A DNA stretch of 64,000 bases from Legionella bononiensis (GCF_016786215.1 NZ_JADOBG010000019.1:1-64000); one strand, 5' to 3'; counted from the stretch's first letter, positions 36,585 to 48,486 are shown. Numbers and translations are program-made. Notes: a model not told the origin generated them from the letters alone.

Positions 36585-37304
36585 ATGCAACGCATCAAAT
36601 GTATTATCGCTGTAGGCCTTTTGGCTATCAATGTTCAAGCCCTATCTTATTCGCAACCACAGGGCCAATTAGTTATCCAGGGTGGAGGTTTTTCCAGCAA
36701 CACAGGGAAGCCGCAACATATCTATATCAATACTTTGGTTGGTGACCAATACACCGTGACAAGTAAGCATGATAAAAAGGGCTTATTTGGATTAAGTTAT
36801 CTCATCTCCGGGCCAAATTTTAAAAATGTATTAATAAGTTATGGCGTTAGTGGTTTTTATTTTCCAAAGATAAAAGTTAACGGAGATATTATCCAGGAGA
36901 ATCTGTTTGCAAATCTGGGATACAGTTATGAAATCAGCCAGGTCCCGATTTATGCAACAACAAAAGCAGTTATAATGAATCATTCAGACCAATTTGGTTT
37001 AACTGTTGATGCAGGTATTGGCCCTAATCTCATCAAAACAAAAACTGTTAATACATGGCCTATCAATGGTAGTAATGCTTTACCCGAACGTGTATTTTCA
37101 GGAAGAAGTAATACCGCCTTTAGTGCCATGGCTGGCGTTGGATTCCGAATAAATCATGTTTTGGGTAAATTTCCGTTAGATTGCGGCTACCGTTATTTTT
37201 ATTTAGGAAAAGGTAGTTTCTACAAACGCAGTGACGAATGGTTAAATACATTAAGTACAGGGGATAATTACGCCCAAGCTGTGATTTGTAGCGTCACAGT
37301 TTAA
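36585..37304 (+). CDS. Outer-membrane beta-barrel protein
   Basis: 239 residues. GGAGG lies six bases before the ATG at 36585. The signal peptide is MQRIKCIIAVGLLAINVQAL. The rest is amphipathic strands, including GFSSNTGKPQHIYINT, FANLGYSYEISQVP and AMAGVGFRINHVLG, with periodic Tyr/Phe. It resembles small OmpA/OmpW-like barrels from Legionella, though the last strand is not the usual aromatic-ending type. It lies 30 bp before the GH17 gene and is probably co-transcribed with it. Confidence 0.7.
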   Translation: MQRIKCIIAVGLLAINVQALSYSQPQGQLVIQGGGFSSNTGKPQHIYINTLVGDQYTVTSKHDKKGLFGLSYLISGPNFKNVLISYGVSGFYFPKIKVNGDIIQENLFANLGYSYEISQVPIYATTKAVIMNHSDQFGLTVDAGIGPNLIKTKTVNTWPINGSNALPERVFSGRSNTAFSAMAGVGFRINHVLGKFPLDCGYRYFYLGKGSFYKRSDEWLNTLSTGDNYAQAVICSVTV

Positions 37305-37334
37305 GTCTTCTCCTACACTATTTAAGGATAAAAA

Positions 37335-38624
37335 ATGCAGAGATTTATAATAAAAACATCCGCACTGGTCATCGCGTTGTGTTCATCCGTAACATGTGCC
37401 ACAGGAGATTTTTTTAACCTCAATACCACCGGGATGTCATTTAATATTAAAGCCATAAATAATTACTCTCAAGCAGGCATTAAAATAACGAGCGGACAAA
37501 AAATATTTTGTCCTGGATCGACAGCAAAAGGCGGTCATTGCATATTTCCAGCAAACAACATCACATCGCATAACCTGATTGGTATCGAAGGTATTGCGGG
37601 TCCTATCAACGTTGAGATGTGTTTAAACGGCTCCGGTCCAGCTTCCTGTGCAACCTACAGTAAAGCTATCGCACCTCTTCGTGGTATTAATTACGATCCG
37701 TCACATAGCTCAGCTTATCTCGCAGCCCAACAAGGCAATAATCAACCTGGTATGGCCAGCTCCATTGACAGTGACTTTAATCAAATAAAAAGAAATGGTT
37801 TTAACGTTGTCAAAACTTTTATATCAGTTGCCAGTACCATTAATGGACAACAAACTAATCTTGCGAGCATCGCTTGCTCAAAGGGTATAAAATTGATGCT
37901 TGGAGTATATGAGTTTCAGACATCTGATGGATGTAATAATAATGCCCCGGGAGGGCAATGTTCGCAATGGACTCAAGACCAGGTTCAAGGCGCTATCAGA
38001 AGCGTACAAAATAATCCTGGTTGTATAGTAGGTATTGTTGTTGGTAATGAAGATATTTATGATTATACTTTCACCAATCCTAATACCCAAATTCAACAGC
38101 GAATTGCAACAGATATTAGTACAATACAAGCGGCTCTTGGTGCGACAGTACCTGTTGGTACAGCACAACAAGATGGAGCGTTATTAGCATTAGCAAGAAA
38201 TTATCCTGCCAATGATCCCTACGGGATTATCAAAAAACTCAATTTTGTCGGCGCGAATATTTATCCCTTCTGGAGTGCGCAACAGCCTGTTGCTCCGTCA
38301 GCGACGGAATTTGCAAATCGTCTACAAGCCGTGAGAACTGCTTACAGTACGTCTAATGGCCTGGCTAATAATATAAGAGTAGTAGTCACTGAAGAAGGAT
38401 GGGCAAGTCAAGGTAATGCTGGTCAAAACCCCAATGCAACTGTGCCACAAGAAATTGTGTATTATAAACATTGGGTAGGAAGAGCAGATAAAGATAATTT
38501 TGATAGTTACTATTTCGGTTTTTACGATAAAGTACAGCCCAATAACGGAGACGCTGACAACTTTTTTGGGTTATGTACTTACACAGGAACTCAAAAATCC
38601 CCAAATTTATTCCCTTGCAGTTAA
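37335..38624 (+). CDS. Secreted glycoside hydrolase family 17 protein (beta-1,3-glucanase-like)
   Basis: 429 residues. The signal peptide is MQRFIIKTSALVIALCSSVTCA. The first 100 residues form a carbohydrate- or cell-surface-like module with paired Cys. A GH17 barrel starts at LRGINYDP. The acid/base is Glu239 in VVGNED, and the nucleophile is Glu353 in VVTEEGWAS. GH17 enzymes cut beta-1,3-glucans such as callose, laminarin and fungal wall glucan. In the wild this could act on amoeba cyst, algal or fungal walls (inference). AAGGA lies just upstream. It is probably exported by type II secretion. Confidence 0.88.
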   Translation: MQRFIIKTSALVIALCSSVTCATGDFFNLNTTGMSFNIKAINNYSQAGIKITSGQKIFCPGSTAKGGHCIFPANNITSHNLIGIEGIAGPINVEMCLNGSGPASCATYSKAIAPLRGINYDPSHSSAYLAAQQGNNQPGMASSIDSDFNQIKRNGFNVVKTFISVASTINGQQTNLASIACSKGIKLMLGVYEFQTSDGCNNNAPGGQCSQWTQDQVQGAIRSVQNNPGCIVGIVVGNEDIYDYTFTNPNTQIQQRIATDISTIQAALGATVPVGTAQQDGALLALARNYPANDPYGIIKKLNFVGANIYPFWSAQQPVAPSATEFANRLQAVRTAYSTSNGLANNIRVVVTEEGWASQGNAGQNPNATVPQEIVYYKHWVGRADKDNFDSYYFGFYDKVQPNNGDADNFFGLCTYTGTQKSPNLFPCS

Positions 38625-38631
38625 ATTTTCG

Positions 38632-38659
38632 GTTCTGCCTCAGATCTTTGTGGCAGAAC
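38632..38659 (+). terminator. Possible terminator after the GH17 gene
   Basis: GTTCTGCC pairs with GGCAGAAC around a 12-nt loop, eight bases past the stop codon, but no T-run follows. The rest of the gap to 39000 shows nothing. Confidence 0.4.
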
Positions 38660-39000
38660 TCATGGTGTATTGCACCTGATTGTGTTTGCTTCATAGATCC
38701 CAACTTTTGCGAAGATGACTCGTTTATAAAATATGCAAATCAGGGTTAATTAATATGCATTTTAAACCGTGTGGATCTCTCAGAGGGTGTTCTTGGGATC
38801 CATCTTGCATGCTTATCTTTAGCACTTCAAAATTTTATTCATAGCTTATTTTAATGACAGGGTATAAATTGAATAGATAGTATCGATACAATGTTTCTAT
38901 CGACAACCCAATAAAGTTTTTTGCAAAAGGGCTGAATTTGATATAAAAATATACTTAATCTAGGGCTCTAAAACCAAAGAGAGACTTGAAGGGATGCGCG

Positions 39001-40281
39001 ATGAACACTAGAATCCGGGCGAATTTATTAGTTTACCCACCACTTTTGTTGGGAACACTGATTGTTTTTTTCCTTATAGCCCGCCAGCAGCAACAAATTA
39101 TCATTGCACCGAGTCAATATTTGATCGGTGGATTATTGATCTGTTTTAATTTATTTGTCCTGACGTATCACTGGTTCGAACATGCTCATCCCAAATACAG
39201 CATGAATAAACGCAGGGTTATCGTATTAGGTATTCATCTTCTCGGTGGCAGTATTGAATTAATTTGCTGTATTTTGGGCATTGTGCTGCACTCGCCAGGC
39301 TTTGCCCTGGCCGCAGCTTTAAGCGCACTTTTGTTGCACCTGCCCGGTGCGGTCTATATGATTCCAGAAGTTTCTGGCGCCAAAGGAATAATGGTTCCCG
39401 CCTACATTTTTGTCGTGCTCCTAAATGGTTTTTTTGCTGTGAGCGTGTTGCTGGATCCTTCACGATTGCCCTGGCTTGTCTGCTTGTTTTTCAGCTTGAA
39501 CATTTACGTGCTTTGCCGTGTCTTTTATGTGGTCTTTCGTATCGTTGGATTGTTTCCTTATGCGCGATATACGGCTGCTATTCTATTTTCCTGTTTTATG
39601 CTACTGCCTATTATTCTTGGTACCGCGGGTAATATTTTGTTAGTCTTTTTTATTCTGATTAATCTGTTTGCTTTTCAAAAACTGCTGCATCGTTCACCGC
39701 AACAAATAAACGACATGTACCTCGAACATCAACGCACTGAACTGAACAATGGAGTGATTCCTGTCATCCTCGATAAAAACCGGGTGCAACAGATTATTCA
39801 TCAGCATCCTGATTATTCCCCCAACACATCATTCACTGATGTGGAACTTGCCAAGTTATTCTTTGATTTAACGGATACCGATCAAAACGGTTACCTCTCC
39901 TCAGCAGAATGGCTGGTCATTGCCCAAGATTGGAAGGTTGAATCGCCTTTGAAGGAGGAGTTGTTTTCCCTGATTGCTCGTGAAGAGGGCATTGATTTCA
40001 TGAGTTTTTATCAAAAAGTATGGTTAATGGGCTCTCATTTTAATAAACCATTCCCGATAACTACCGGGATGTCGAGCAAAGATCAGGCTTATTTTGTTTT
40101 TCAACAACTTGATATTTACAATCAGGGTATCATTGGTGAACTGGAATTTAAGCTGTTGTTAACTGAATGGGGACTGTGTGCTGATGAGATCAAGAAGTTC
40201 TTGCAAACCATTCCCAACGGATTGAATTTTGAACAGTTTTATGCATCTTGTCCTGCAATCTGGAAGTATTACTTATCATGA
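39001..40281 (+). CDS. Polytopic membrane protein with C-terminal EF-hands
   Basis: 426 residues. The ATG at 39001 follows GAAGGGATGCGCG. Six or seven membrane segments fill residues 10-225. The cytoplasmic or periplasmic C-terminus has a canonical EF-hand, DTDQNGYLSSAEW (about 295-307), and a degenerate second one (FQQLDIYNQGIIGELEF) that lacks Asp at several positions. EF-hands bind calcium. It overlaps the LCAT-like lipase gene by 4 bp (ATGA), so the two are made together. I infer calcium-responsive control or export of the lipase; no family name is recognised. Confidence 0.75.
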   Translation: MNTRIRANLLVYPPLLLGTLIVFFLIARQQQQIIIAPSQYLIGGLLICFNLFVLTYHWFEHAHPKYSMNKRRVIVLGIHLLGGSIELICCILGIVLHSPGFALAAALSALLLHLPGAVYMIPEVSGAKGIMVPAYIFVVLLNGFFAVSVLLDPSRLPWLVCLFFSLNIYVLCRVFYVVFRIVGLFPYARYTAAILFSCFMLLPIILGTAGNILLVFFILINLFAFQKLLHRSPQQINDMYLEHQRTELNNGVIPVILDKNRVQQIIHQHPDYSPNTSFTDVELAKLFFDLTDTDQNGYLSSAEWLVIAQDWKVESPLKEELFSLIAREEGIDFMSFYQKVWLMGSHFNKPFPITTGMSSKDQAYFVFQQLDIYNQGIIGELEFKLLLTEWGLCADEIKKFLQTIPNGLNFEQFYASCPAIWKYYLS

Positions 40282-41294
40282 AACCCATTCCCGTAGTTTT
40301 TATACCCGGTATAAAAGGTTCACGCTTACTTACTGACACGAATCAGTTACGTTGGTTGGGATTAAAACAAGTCTTAAATCTTGATCGCAAACCTCTTTAT
40401 GCCAGTGAACCCCTGTTCCCTCAAGGCGTCCTAGAACGTATTTTATGGGAGTCTTTTTATGCTCCATTTTTGCATTTAATGCGTCAACGAACAGAGCATT
40501 TTTTTATTTTTTCTTATGATTGGCGGACGCAAGGATTGATTGTGGCAGAAGAGCTGCTGCAATTTATTCGAGAGATTAATGCTCAACATGGTCCGGTGTT
40601 ACTTATTGCTCATAGTTTGGGCGGGTTTATCTCATTGCCGGTCATTCGCAGTAACCCTGATTTATTTCACGCTGCTTTATTTGCCGGTTCGCCTTTTGGA
40701 ACAGGGATAGATTTTGCTCGAGACATGCATCAAGGAACTCGTATTGGCTTGAATAATCGAATTTTGAGCTATGAAGCTCATTTTTCCTGGTTCTCTCCTT
40801 ATCTTTTTTTCCCTCTTGACACTGAAAACAATCGAATTGTAGATCACTATGGAAACACGGTTGCACATGACTGGTATGATCCCTTGTCCTGGGAGCGTTT
40901 GAATCTGTCGATTTTTCAAAAAAAACTGTCATGGGATCAATTATCAAATGCTCGCCAACATCTACAAGAAGCTTTATCTGTGGCAAAAAGCTTTCGCCAA
41001 GAGGTATGCAGAACGGATCAGGTCTCTGCCTTAGCAATGCCTCCACTTGCTGTACTGGCAGGTCAGCATCAGCCAACCCTTGCGCAGCTCATTTGTCAGG
41101 TCACAGCGCAAGGATATCAATGGGATTTTCAGAAGGGTTTAAAGGTCCCGGGCGATGGACGGGTGGAATTCACTGCCGCGATGCTTCCAGGCAATCTTAA
41201 CGCGCAAGTGTTTACCAGTAATTACGGGCATGGACAACTTCTTAATGATTTAACGACTGTTGAGCGGATTTTATCAACATTAATCGAAGGATGA
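40278..41294 (+). CDS. LCAT-like alpha/beta hydrolase
   Basis: 338 residues from the ATG at 40278, whose bases overlap the stop of the EF-hand gene. The LCAT/PDAT family plan is visible: VVFIPGIKGSRL at the start, FFIFSYDWRTQG, nucleophile IAHSLGGFISLP with Ser113, a late acid in PGDGRVEF, and a terminal His in NYGHGQLL. The family transfers or hydrolyses acyl chains of phospholipids and sterols. No signal peptide is seen, so it acts in the cytoplasm or through a dedicated route. Confidence 0.8.
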   Translation: MKPIPVVFIPGIKGSRLLTDTNQLRWLGLKQVLNLDRKPLYASEPLFPQGVLERILWESFYAPFLHLMRQRTEHFFIFSYDWRTQGLIVAEELLQFIREINAQHGPVLLIAHSLGGFISLPVIRSNPDLFHAALFAGSPFGTGIDFARDMHQGTRIGLNNRILSYEAHFSWFSPYLFFPLDTENNRIVDHYGNTVAHDWYDPLSWERLNLSIFQKKLSWDQLSNARQHLQEALSVAKSFRQEVCRTDQVSALAMPPLAVLAGQHQPTLAQLICQVTAQGYQWDFQKGLKVPGDGRVEFTAAMLPGNLNAQVFTSNYGHGQLLNDLTTVERILSTLIEG

Positions 41295-41325
41295 TTTTGG
41301 TTGGTTTGAAATCCCATTAGCTGAT

Positions 41326-42588
41326 TCAATCTTTAAAAATCCCGGGTAAAGAATTAGCAAAAAAAGGAGTGTGTTGGATATGAATATAATTCAATAATTG
41401 TTGTTTGCACTGCGGAGTTAATTCATCCTTATTGCGAATTGTTGCAATGCATTGAAGTAATACCTTATTTTTCTTTATATCTTCATCAGCTTTTTTTTCA
41501 AAGTAATTAAGATTTTCCGCTGATGTCGCGAAGGGTGTGGCGTCTTTCCAATCAAGTACAGGATTTAAACGAATATAAATGAGTTTGGGTAACTGATTCT
41601 CAGGAATGGTTGACATTTCGTGTATCATAAAAAAACTTAGGTATTCACTCGCTGCTTCGCTGTTCGTCTCAGTAGTTGCAGCAATTAAATTGGGCATCCA
41701 TTGGGATATCCCCCAATGATAGCTTTCCTGGTTGCTGCTCATTTCCGGATAATTTCCAGTCCCCAGGGAAAGGACTACATAATGTTGTACATCGGGGCAG
41801 ATTTTTGTAGCCAATCTGACGGTCATATAAGCCGGATTGTTGATAATCAGTCCAAGATCAGCGATATTATATTTGACTTCATGCTCTGGAGAAGAAAAGA
41901 GTATGGGAGCAAATATTCCCATTACAGAAGTGGCTCCTGATACTATATCTGCAATGGAATATTGATTTAAAGAATTATCACATTTTATCCAATTACAGAA
42001 TATGAGTATGTTTTTGTGCTTTATGTCATAAGCAAAAAGTGCAACATGATTGGATAAATTCTTTAATGTATTATTTTTAAAGTGTTCTTTAAAAAAATCA
42101 TTTTTATTTTGCGAATTGAACAGGGGCAGTATCAGACCATTTAATGAGATTATTCTGTAAAGAAGACTCTGGGAAAAAAAATCAGGAGATTTTTTTCTGT
42201 ATAAATCACTGATTTGTTGTGCAGTGAAATGATATGAACCGAGATTATCAGATGGTTCTTTTGATAGTGCGGCAACAATAATGGCACCTGTTGATATCCC
42301 ACCCATTAAATTAAAAATATTCGCAATGCCGTTAGGGTTCTGTAGTTCCAGGTATTTTAAATAGGCTAATGGAATCAGGCCACGTGTACCACCGCCATCA
42401 ATCGTTAATATAGTATAAAAGTTTTGGGGACACATGTTTTCATTGCCCCCCAGTTGAGTTTGAGCTGCAGTTTCTACCGGATAAACGGTGTTTTGCTCTA
42501 ATATATGAGAAGAGACATTTTTCATTAATAGGCTAAAAAGAATGATCAGTGCCAATATTATTGAAGACACTACATAAATAATCTTCAT
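41326..42588 (-). CDS. Patatin-like phospholipase with an N-terminal membrane anchor
   Basis: 420 residues. Residues 1-22 form a hydrophobic anchor or uncleaved signal. The patatin domain follows: oxyanion loop DGGGTRGLIPL, nucleophile GGISTGA with Ser99, and the second dyad residue Asp244 in IADLGLIINNP, where the usual DGG/DGA is DLG. Patatins release fatty acids from phospholipids, and several Legionella members are Dot/Icm substrates; this one has a membrane signal, so periplasmic export is as likely. Convergent with the LCAT-like gene. Confidence 0.8.
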   Translation of the reverse strand: MKIIYVVSSIILALIILFSLLMKNVSSHILEQNTVYPVETAAQTQLGGNENMCPQNFYTILTIDGGGTRGLIPLAYLKYLELQNPNGIANIFNLMGGISTGAIIVAALSKEPSDNLGSYHFTAQQISDLYRKKSPDFFSQSLLYRIISLNGLILPLFNSQNKNDFFKEHFKNNTLKNLSNHVALFAYDIKHKNILIFCNWIKCDNSLNQYSIADIVSGATSVMGIFAPILFSSPEHEVKYNIADLGLIINNPAYMTVRLATKICPDVQHYVVLSLGTGNYPEMSSNQESYHWGISQWMPNLIAATTETNSEAASEYLSFFMIHEMSTIPENQLPKLIYIRLNPVLDWKDATPFATSAENLNYFEKKADEDIKKNKVLLQCIATIRNKDELTPQCKQQLLNYIHIQHTPFFANSLPGIFKD

Positions 42589-42757
42589 TCACTTTGCCTC
42601 TGTCTGCTTTGATATCTTGTATAAATAATATAGTTAATGCGATTAACTAGCGCCATCTAAAGTCTGAATTATTTTAACAATAGGTACTCTTTTCTTTTAT
42701 AAAAAGAGTACCCGCATCATTTATTTTATAATGACATGTGATGTGACAAATTTCAGC

Positions 42758-44935
<2,178 letters not shown>

Positions 44936-45067
44936 TTATGCCTGATTTATTGAAAATTTAAATATAGCTTAAGAGGGGGGGCGAAGCAATTTGATGAGAT
45001 CGTATAAAATTTATATAAATCAATAAACTGAGTCCTAAGAAAGTCACTTCACAAGAATTCCGGGTAA

Positions 45068-45313
45068 CATCATCCTGGACGTGGTGCGGTGCCTGTATTG
45101 GGAGATCCTTCACTGCGTTCAGGATGACGAAATTAAAGCGTCATCCCGAGTGTAACGAGGGATCTCCTGAGCGTGGTGCGGTGCCAGCATTTGGAGATCC
45201 TTCACTGCGTTCAGGATGACGAAATTAAAGCGTCATCCCGAGTGTAACGAGGGATCTCTTGAACGTGGTGCGGTGCCTGCATTTGGAGATCCTTCATTGC
45301 GTTCAGGATGACG
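45068..45313. repeat. Family A REP array, 92-bp period
   Basis: Units of GGATGACGAAATTAAAGCGT...CGGTGCC recur at 45121 and 45213, so the spacing is 92 bp; a first, shorter copy begins at 45068. Each unit is a facing pair of REP palindromes. It fills the gap between KatG and the MFS gene. Confidence 0.88.
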
Positions 45314-45351
45314 AAATTGCTAAAGCATGATGGACTGTTACCATCTACTAA

Positions 45352-46584
45352 TCAGGAAGTACTTTTGTCTTGCATTAACCATAAAGCCGGTAGCGTTAAT
45401 AAAGCCAAAACGATTAAGTAAATCGAAAAAGCACAATTTATAAAAAGATAACTTAAGAACAAAATAATCAGTGGAGCTGTGCCACCAAATAAGGAATTGC
45501 TCAGGTTAAAAAATAAAGTAAAACCGCTGGCTCGTTCTTCTGGCGGTAATAGTTCAAGACTCGCGGTAAATACACTCCCAATATAAAGAGCGATGATAAT
45601 CGCTAAAACACTGCAAGCAAGAGTAACCTGAAGTAACGTACCCACATTAATCAGGTAATTTATTAGCAAACCAGCACATACTGTTGCAATCAAGCTGAGA
45701 GCTAATGGAAATTTTCTTCCCACAACATCAGAGATAAATCCTGAAAACAGCAAACATAGGCTATAACAAATCATTGCTACCATAATGACATCCAGCGCTA
45801 TGTTTAAGGCGTATCCTTTTTGTTGTAAATAGGAAGGCATATAAACAAAGAGAGCATAAAAACTGCCATTGCAAAAAATTGCCAAAAGAAAAATAGCAAT
45901 CATTGCTTTTTTCCGGTAATGCCAGGCACTTTTTAATGGATGGTGCTGTTTTTTTGCTAAAACCTTTGAAAAATCGGTTAATTCTCTGGTCTTCTTTCGC
46001 AAATAAACTCCGACAACACCAACCAGTATTCCCATTAAAAAGGGGAAACGCCACACATAGACGAGCTCCTGTTCAGAAAAAAATAACCAGGTTATTTTGC
46101 TGATGATGATTGCCAGCAACAGTCCACAAATAGAACCCAAAGTGACAAAACTAACAGCAAATCCCTTATGACGCATAGTCACATTTTCATAGATGTAAAT
46201 ACTCGCCAATGTCATTTCTCCGGCCACGGAAATACCTTGAACCAAGCGACAGAGCGTGAGCAAAATTGGTGCGATGATGCCTGCGGTTTTATAAGTAGGT
46301 AATAAACCTATAAAACTGGATGAAAAAGTCATGATCAGGAGGGTCATCGTCAATGTTTTTTTACGGCCTATAGTGTCGCCTAGATTTCCTAGCCAGTAGG
46401 CAGCAAAAGGTCGAACGAGAAAACCTGCTGCAAAAATAGCAAAAGTCGCGATTAAAGCGATGTGCTTATCCGCATCAGGGAAAAAAACAGGCGCTAAAAA
46501 TGGTGCCATAAAGCCGTAAATAGCATAGTCATACATTTCAAGCAGGGTGCCCATAGATGAAGCTGCAATAATTTTTTTATTCAT
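45352..46584 (-). CDS. MFS transporter, metabolite:proton symporter type
   Basis: 410 residues with twelve membrane segments. Hallmarks of the MHS subfamily (ProP, KgtP) are the start SSMGTLLEMYDYAIYG, the loop GNLGDTIGRKKTL, and RLVQGISVAGEM. It probably brings in a small organic acid, osmolyte or amino acid with protons; the substrate cannot be told from sequence. It lies 18 bp after a coiled-coil protein gene and likely shares its transcript. Legionella uses many MFS carriers for nutrients in the host vacuole. Confidence 0.85.
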   Translation of the reverse strand: MNKKIIAASSMGTLLEMYDYAIYGFMAPFLAPVFFPDADKHIALIATFAIFAAGFLVRPFAAYWLGNLGDTIGRKKTLTMTLLIMTFSSSFIGLLPTYKTAGIIAPILLTLCRLVQGISVAGEMTLASIYIYENVTMRHKGFAVSFVTLGSICGLLLAIIISKITWLFFSEQELVYVWRFPFLMGILVGVVGVYLRKKTRELTDFSKVLAKKQHHPLKSAWHYRKKAMIAIFLLAIFCNGSFYALFVYMPSYLQQKGYALNIALDVIMVAMICYSLCLLFSGFISDVVGRKFPLALSLIATVCAGLLINYLINVGTLLQVTLACSVLAIIIALYIGSVFTASLELLPPEERASGFTLFFNLSNSLFGGTAPLIILFLSYLFINCAFSIYLIVLALLTLPALWLMQDKSTS

Positions 46585-46602
46585 ATGGATAAGGTCTGAT
46601 CA

Positions 46603-46941
46603 TCAAATGAACCTGTTCGAATTTCCTGGTGAATTGCTAAGTACATCAGATTCTCCAAATTCTTTAATTTCCAAATCATGGATGTGTTTCTTTAAATTTA
46701 ATATCCGTTCAGCAAAATTCTCATCCTCGATTTTTTGCGTGAGCTCTTGTTTTTGCTTCAAGAGATCTTCTTTGGTTGAGTCATCCATACCAGATGATAC
46801 TAGTTTTCTGTCAATATCCCATAATTGTTCAATAATAGCATTATTAATGGTTATTAAAGAGGATACCTCCTGCCGTAAGGTTTTAATCTCTACGATGCTT
46901 GGTTTGGTTGCATCGAGGTTCCAAAATTTCTGCTTTGACAT
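46603..46941 (-). CDS. Small coiled-coil protein
   Basis: 112 residues, mostly charged helix with heptad patterns (residues 20-95). The ATG follows AAGGATAAAAAT. No signal peptide or cysteine. It sits between a kinase-fold effector (33 bp upstream) and the MFS gene (18 bp downstream). Small charged helical proteins next to effectors are sometimes chaperones or co-substrates; that is a guess. I recognise no family. Confidence 0.6.
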   Translation of the reverse strand: MSKQKFWNLDATKPSIVEIKTLRQEVSSLITINNAIIEQLWDIDRKLVSSGMDDSTKEDLLKQKQELTQKIEDENFAERILNLKKHIHDLEIKEFGESDVLSNSPGNSNRFI

Positions 46942-46974
46942 ATTTTTATCCTTTTGCAGTGAGCTAAGATAAAA

Positions 46975-48486
46975 TTACTTAAATTTTATGTGACTGGAAT
47001 CGGTATCTGAATTTTTATCCGTTTCTCTGGCCGCTTTATCCTCTGTAAATTGTTTCTTTAACATTTTAAATGTATCGGCCGCTTTATTCAGATTAATTTC
47101 ATATTTATCATCTTTATAGACATGTCCTTCATATCCCCAATGTCGATGTGACGCAAGAGCGTCCTGTACCTTATTCGAGGGACTGGGCGCAGTTATTACA
47201 TTGGCGCGCATCTCTATAGGGGTGCGTGCTAATGCATGTTCAATTCGCTGTGCTTTTTTCTCATTACCCACAGTCCACCAACGAATATTATCGCGAAACA
47301 GGTGTGCCGCATTTTTAACGGCCTGGCACTGAGGGGAGCTTACGGATTGCAGTACTTGTTTTAATTCCTTTTTCATATCTAATAACTCGTTCTCATGCAG
47401 ACCCGAAGATAATTGTTGACGCATTCTGGTTACATAATCAATTACAATACGGTCATTATTATTTACACGTTGAGAATAAATCTGGTTTAAAAGATCAGTA
47501 TTTTCAGAAGGCAGGTCAAGTCTTATTTGTAATTTCTGTTCTGACGCAGTCAAAGCAGTCATATGACGCATGACTTCTTCATGAGCAGTCTGATGTTCCT
47601 GTTCGTGCATTACCTTTTTATCCCCATTGGCCACAAAAGAGTTCATTTGATTAATTAAACTTTGAGCATCCTCTTGGGCTTGAGGTGTTTTCAAATAAGT
47701 TTGAAATGAGAGATTTTGTAACGCGCTTGCTTGCAGTTCTGTTCGTCGATTTTTAATTAATTCAACAAAACGTGAGCCACCGGCTGGTATATATGCATCG
47801 ATAAAGTGTTCAATAAAACGATCAGGAAGGATACATATTTTGAGCATCGCTTGATTCACCTCATCACGAAATTGCCTGGCATTAATGAGATCCGGATTGA
47901 CTATTCTGCTGGATACAGATTTGACTTCCTGGTGAGCTAAATCTAACCAGTTAAAAGCATAAAAATCACGGGGGTAGGGTAAATTAGCAATCATTTCAGG
48001 AGTTAGACCGTATTTTCTGCCCACGCCACCTCTTTGCCATTCTGCAAAACACCAATCACCATCGATTTTAATCACTCTCCCTTGAGCGTCTAAACCCAGA
48101 TTGCCGTTTTTAAGATCAACTTCCTCTAAAAACACTGAGCATATCAGTACTTGACCCAGTCCGGTGTACGTTCCATTTGCAAAATTAAGCGGTTCATTAG
48201 GTAAATCTCTGTATCCTGGAGCTTCTTCAGACAGTATAAAGTGGGTTCTGGTGTGTGGGTTTTCCAGTAAACGAGTTTCAGGTTGATGCGGAATGATAAG
48301 GCGGAAGAATTCCTGGGCCAGGATTTCTATTCTTGCATCGGTCGGGCTTGCTATTTCTTTTATAATCCATTGTTTTGGCGAGTCTTTTAAAACACCCCGT
48401 TTGAGTTTATGGGAGTATGCGGCCGTACTGTTTATCTCTTCTTCTGAGAAATGAGCAATAGATGTTGTGATATCTTTTAAAGGCAT
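46975..48486 (-). CDS. Putative effector with a kinase-like fold
   Basis: 503 residues from the ATG at 48486. The upstream extension includes TATAAT (48518-48523 on the minus strand), so it is probably promoter. An ATP-lysine candidate is in QWIIKEIA. The stretch EEVDLKNGNLGLD, followed by VIKIDGDWCFAEW, has the D-x(4-5)-N and IDxD pattern of HipA and phosphoinositide-kinase-like folds, as described for some Legionella effectors such as Lpg2603. The C-terminal 250 residues are helical with a very polar tail. Enzyme identity (protein, lipid or inositol kinase) is open. Confidence 0.6.
   Translation of the reverse strand: MPLKDITTSIAHFSEEEINSTAAYSHKLKRGVLKDSPKQWIIKEIASPTDARIEILAQEFFRLIIPHQPETRLLENPHTRTHFILSEEAPGYRDLPNEPLNFANGTYTGLGQVLICSVFLEEVDLKNGNLGLDAQGRVIKIDGDWCFAEWQRGGVGRKYGLTPEMIANLPYPRDFYAFNWLDLAHQEVKSVSSRIVNPDLINARQFRDEVNQAMLKICILPDRFIEHFIDAYIPAGGSRFVELIKNRRTELQASALQNLSFQTYLKTPQAQEDAQSLINQMNSFVANGDKKVMHEQEHQTAHEEVMRHMTALTASEQKLQIRLDLPSENTDLLNQIYSQRVNNNDRIVIDYVTRMRQQLSSGLHENELLDMKKELKQVLQSVSSPQCQAVKNAAHLFRDNIRWWTVGNEKKAQRIEHALARTPIEMRANVITAPSPSNKVQDALASHRHWGYEGHVYKDDKYEINLNKAADTFKMLKKQFTEDKAARETDKNSDTDSSHIKFK

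Noticed and set aside
36419..36745. A plus-strand ORF overlapping the start of the barrel gene
   Set aside because: Out of frame with a gene that has a strong ribosome site and signal peptide; composition is not protein-like.
45068..45313. Regular repeats resembling a CRISPR array
   Set aside because: The units are 92 bp, palindromic and nearly identical throughout, without unique spacers, and no cas gene is near.
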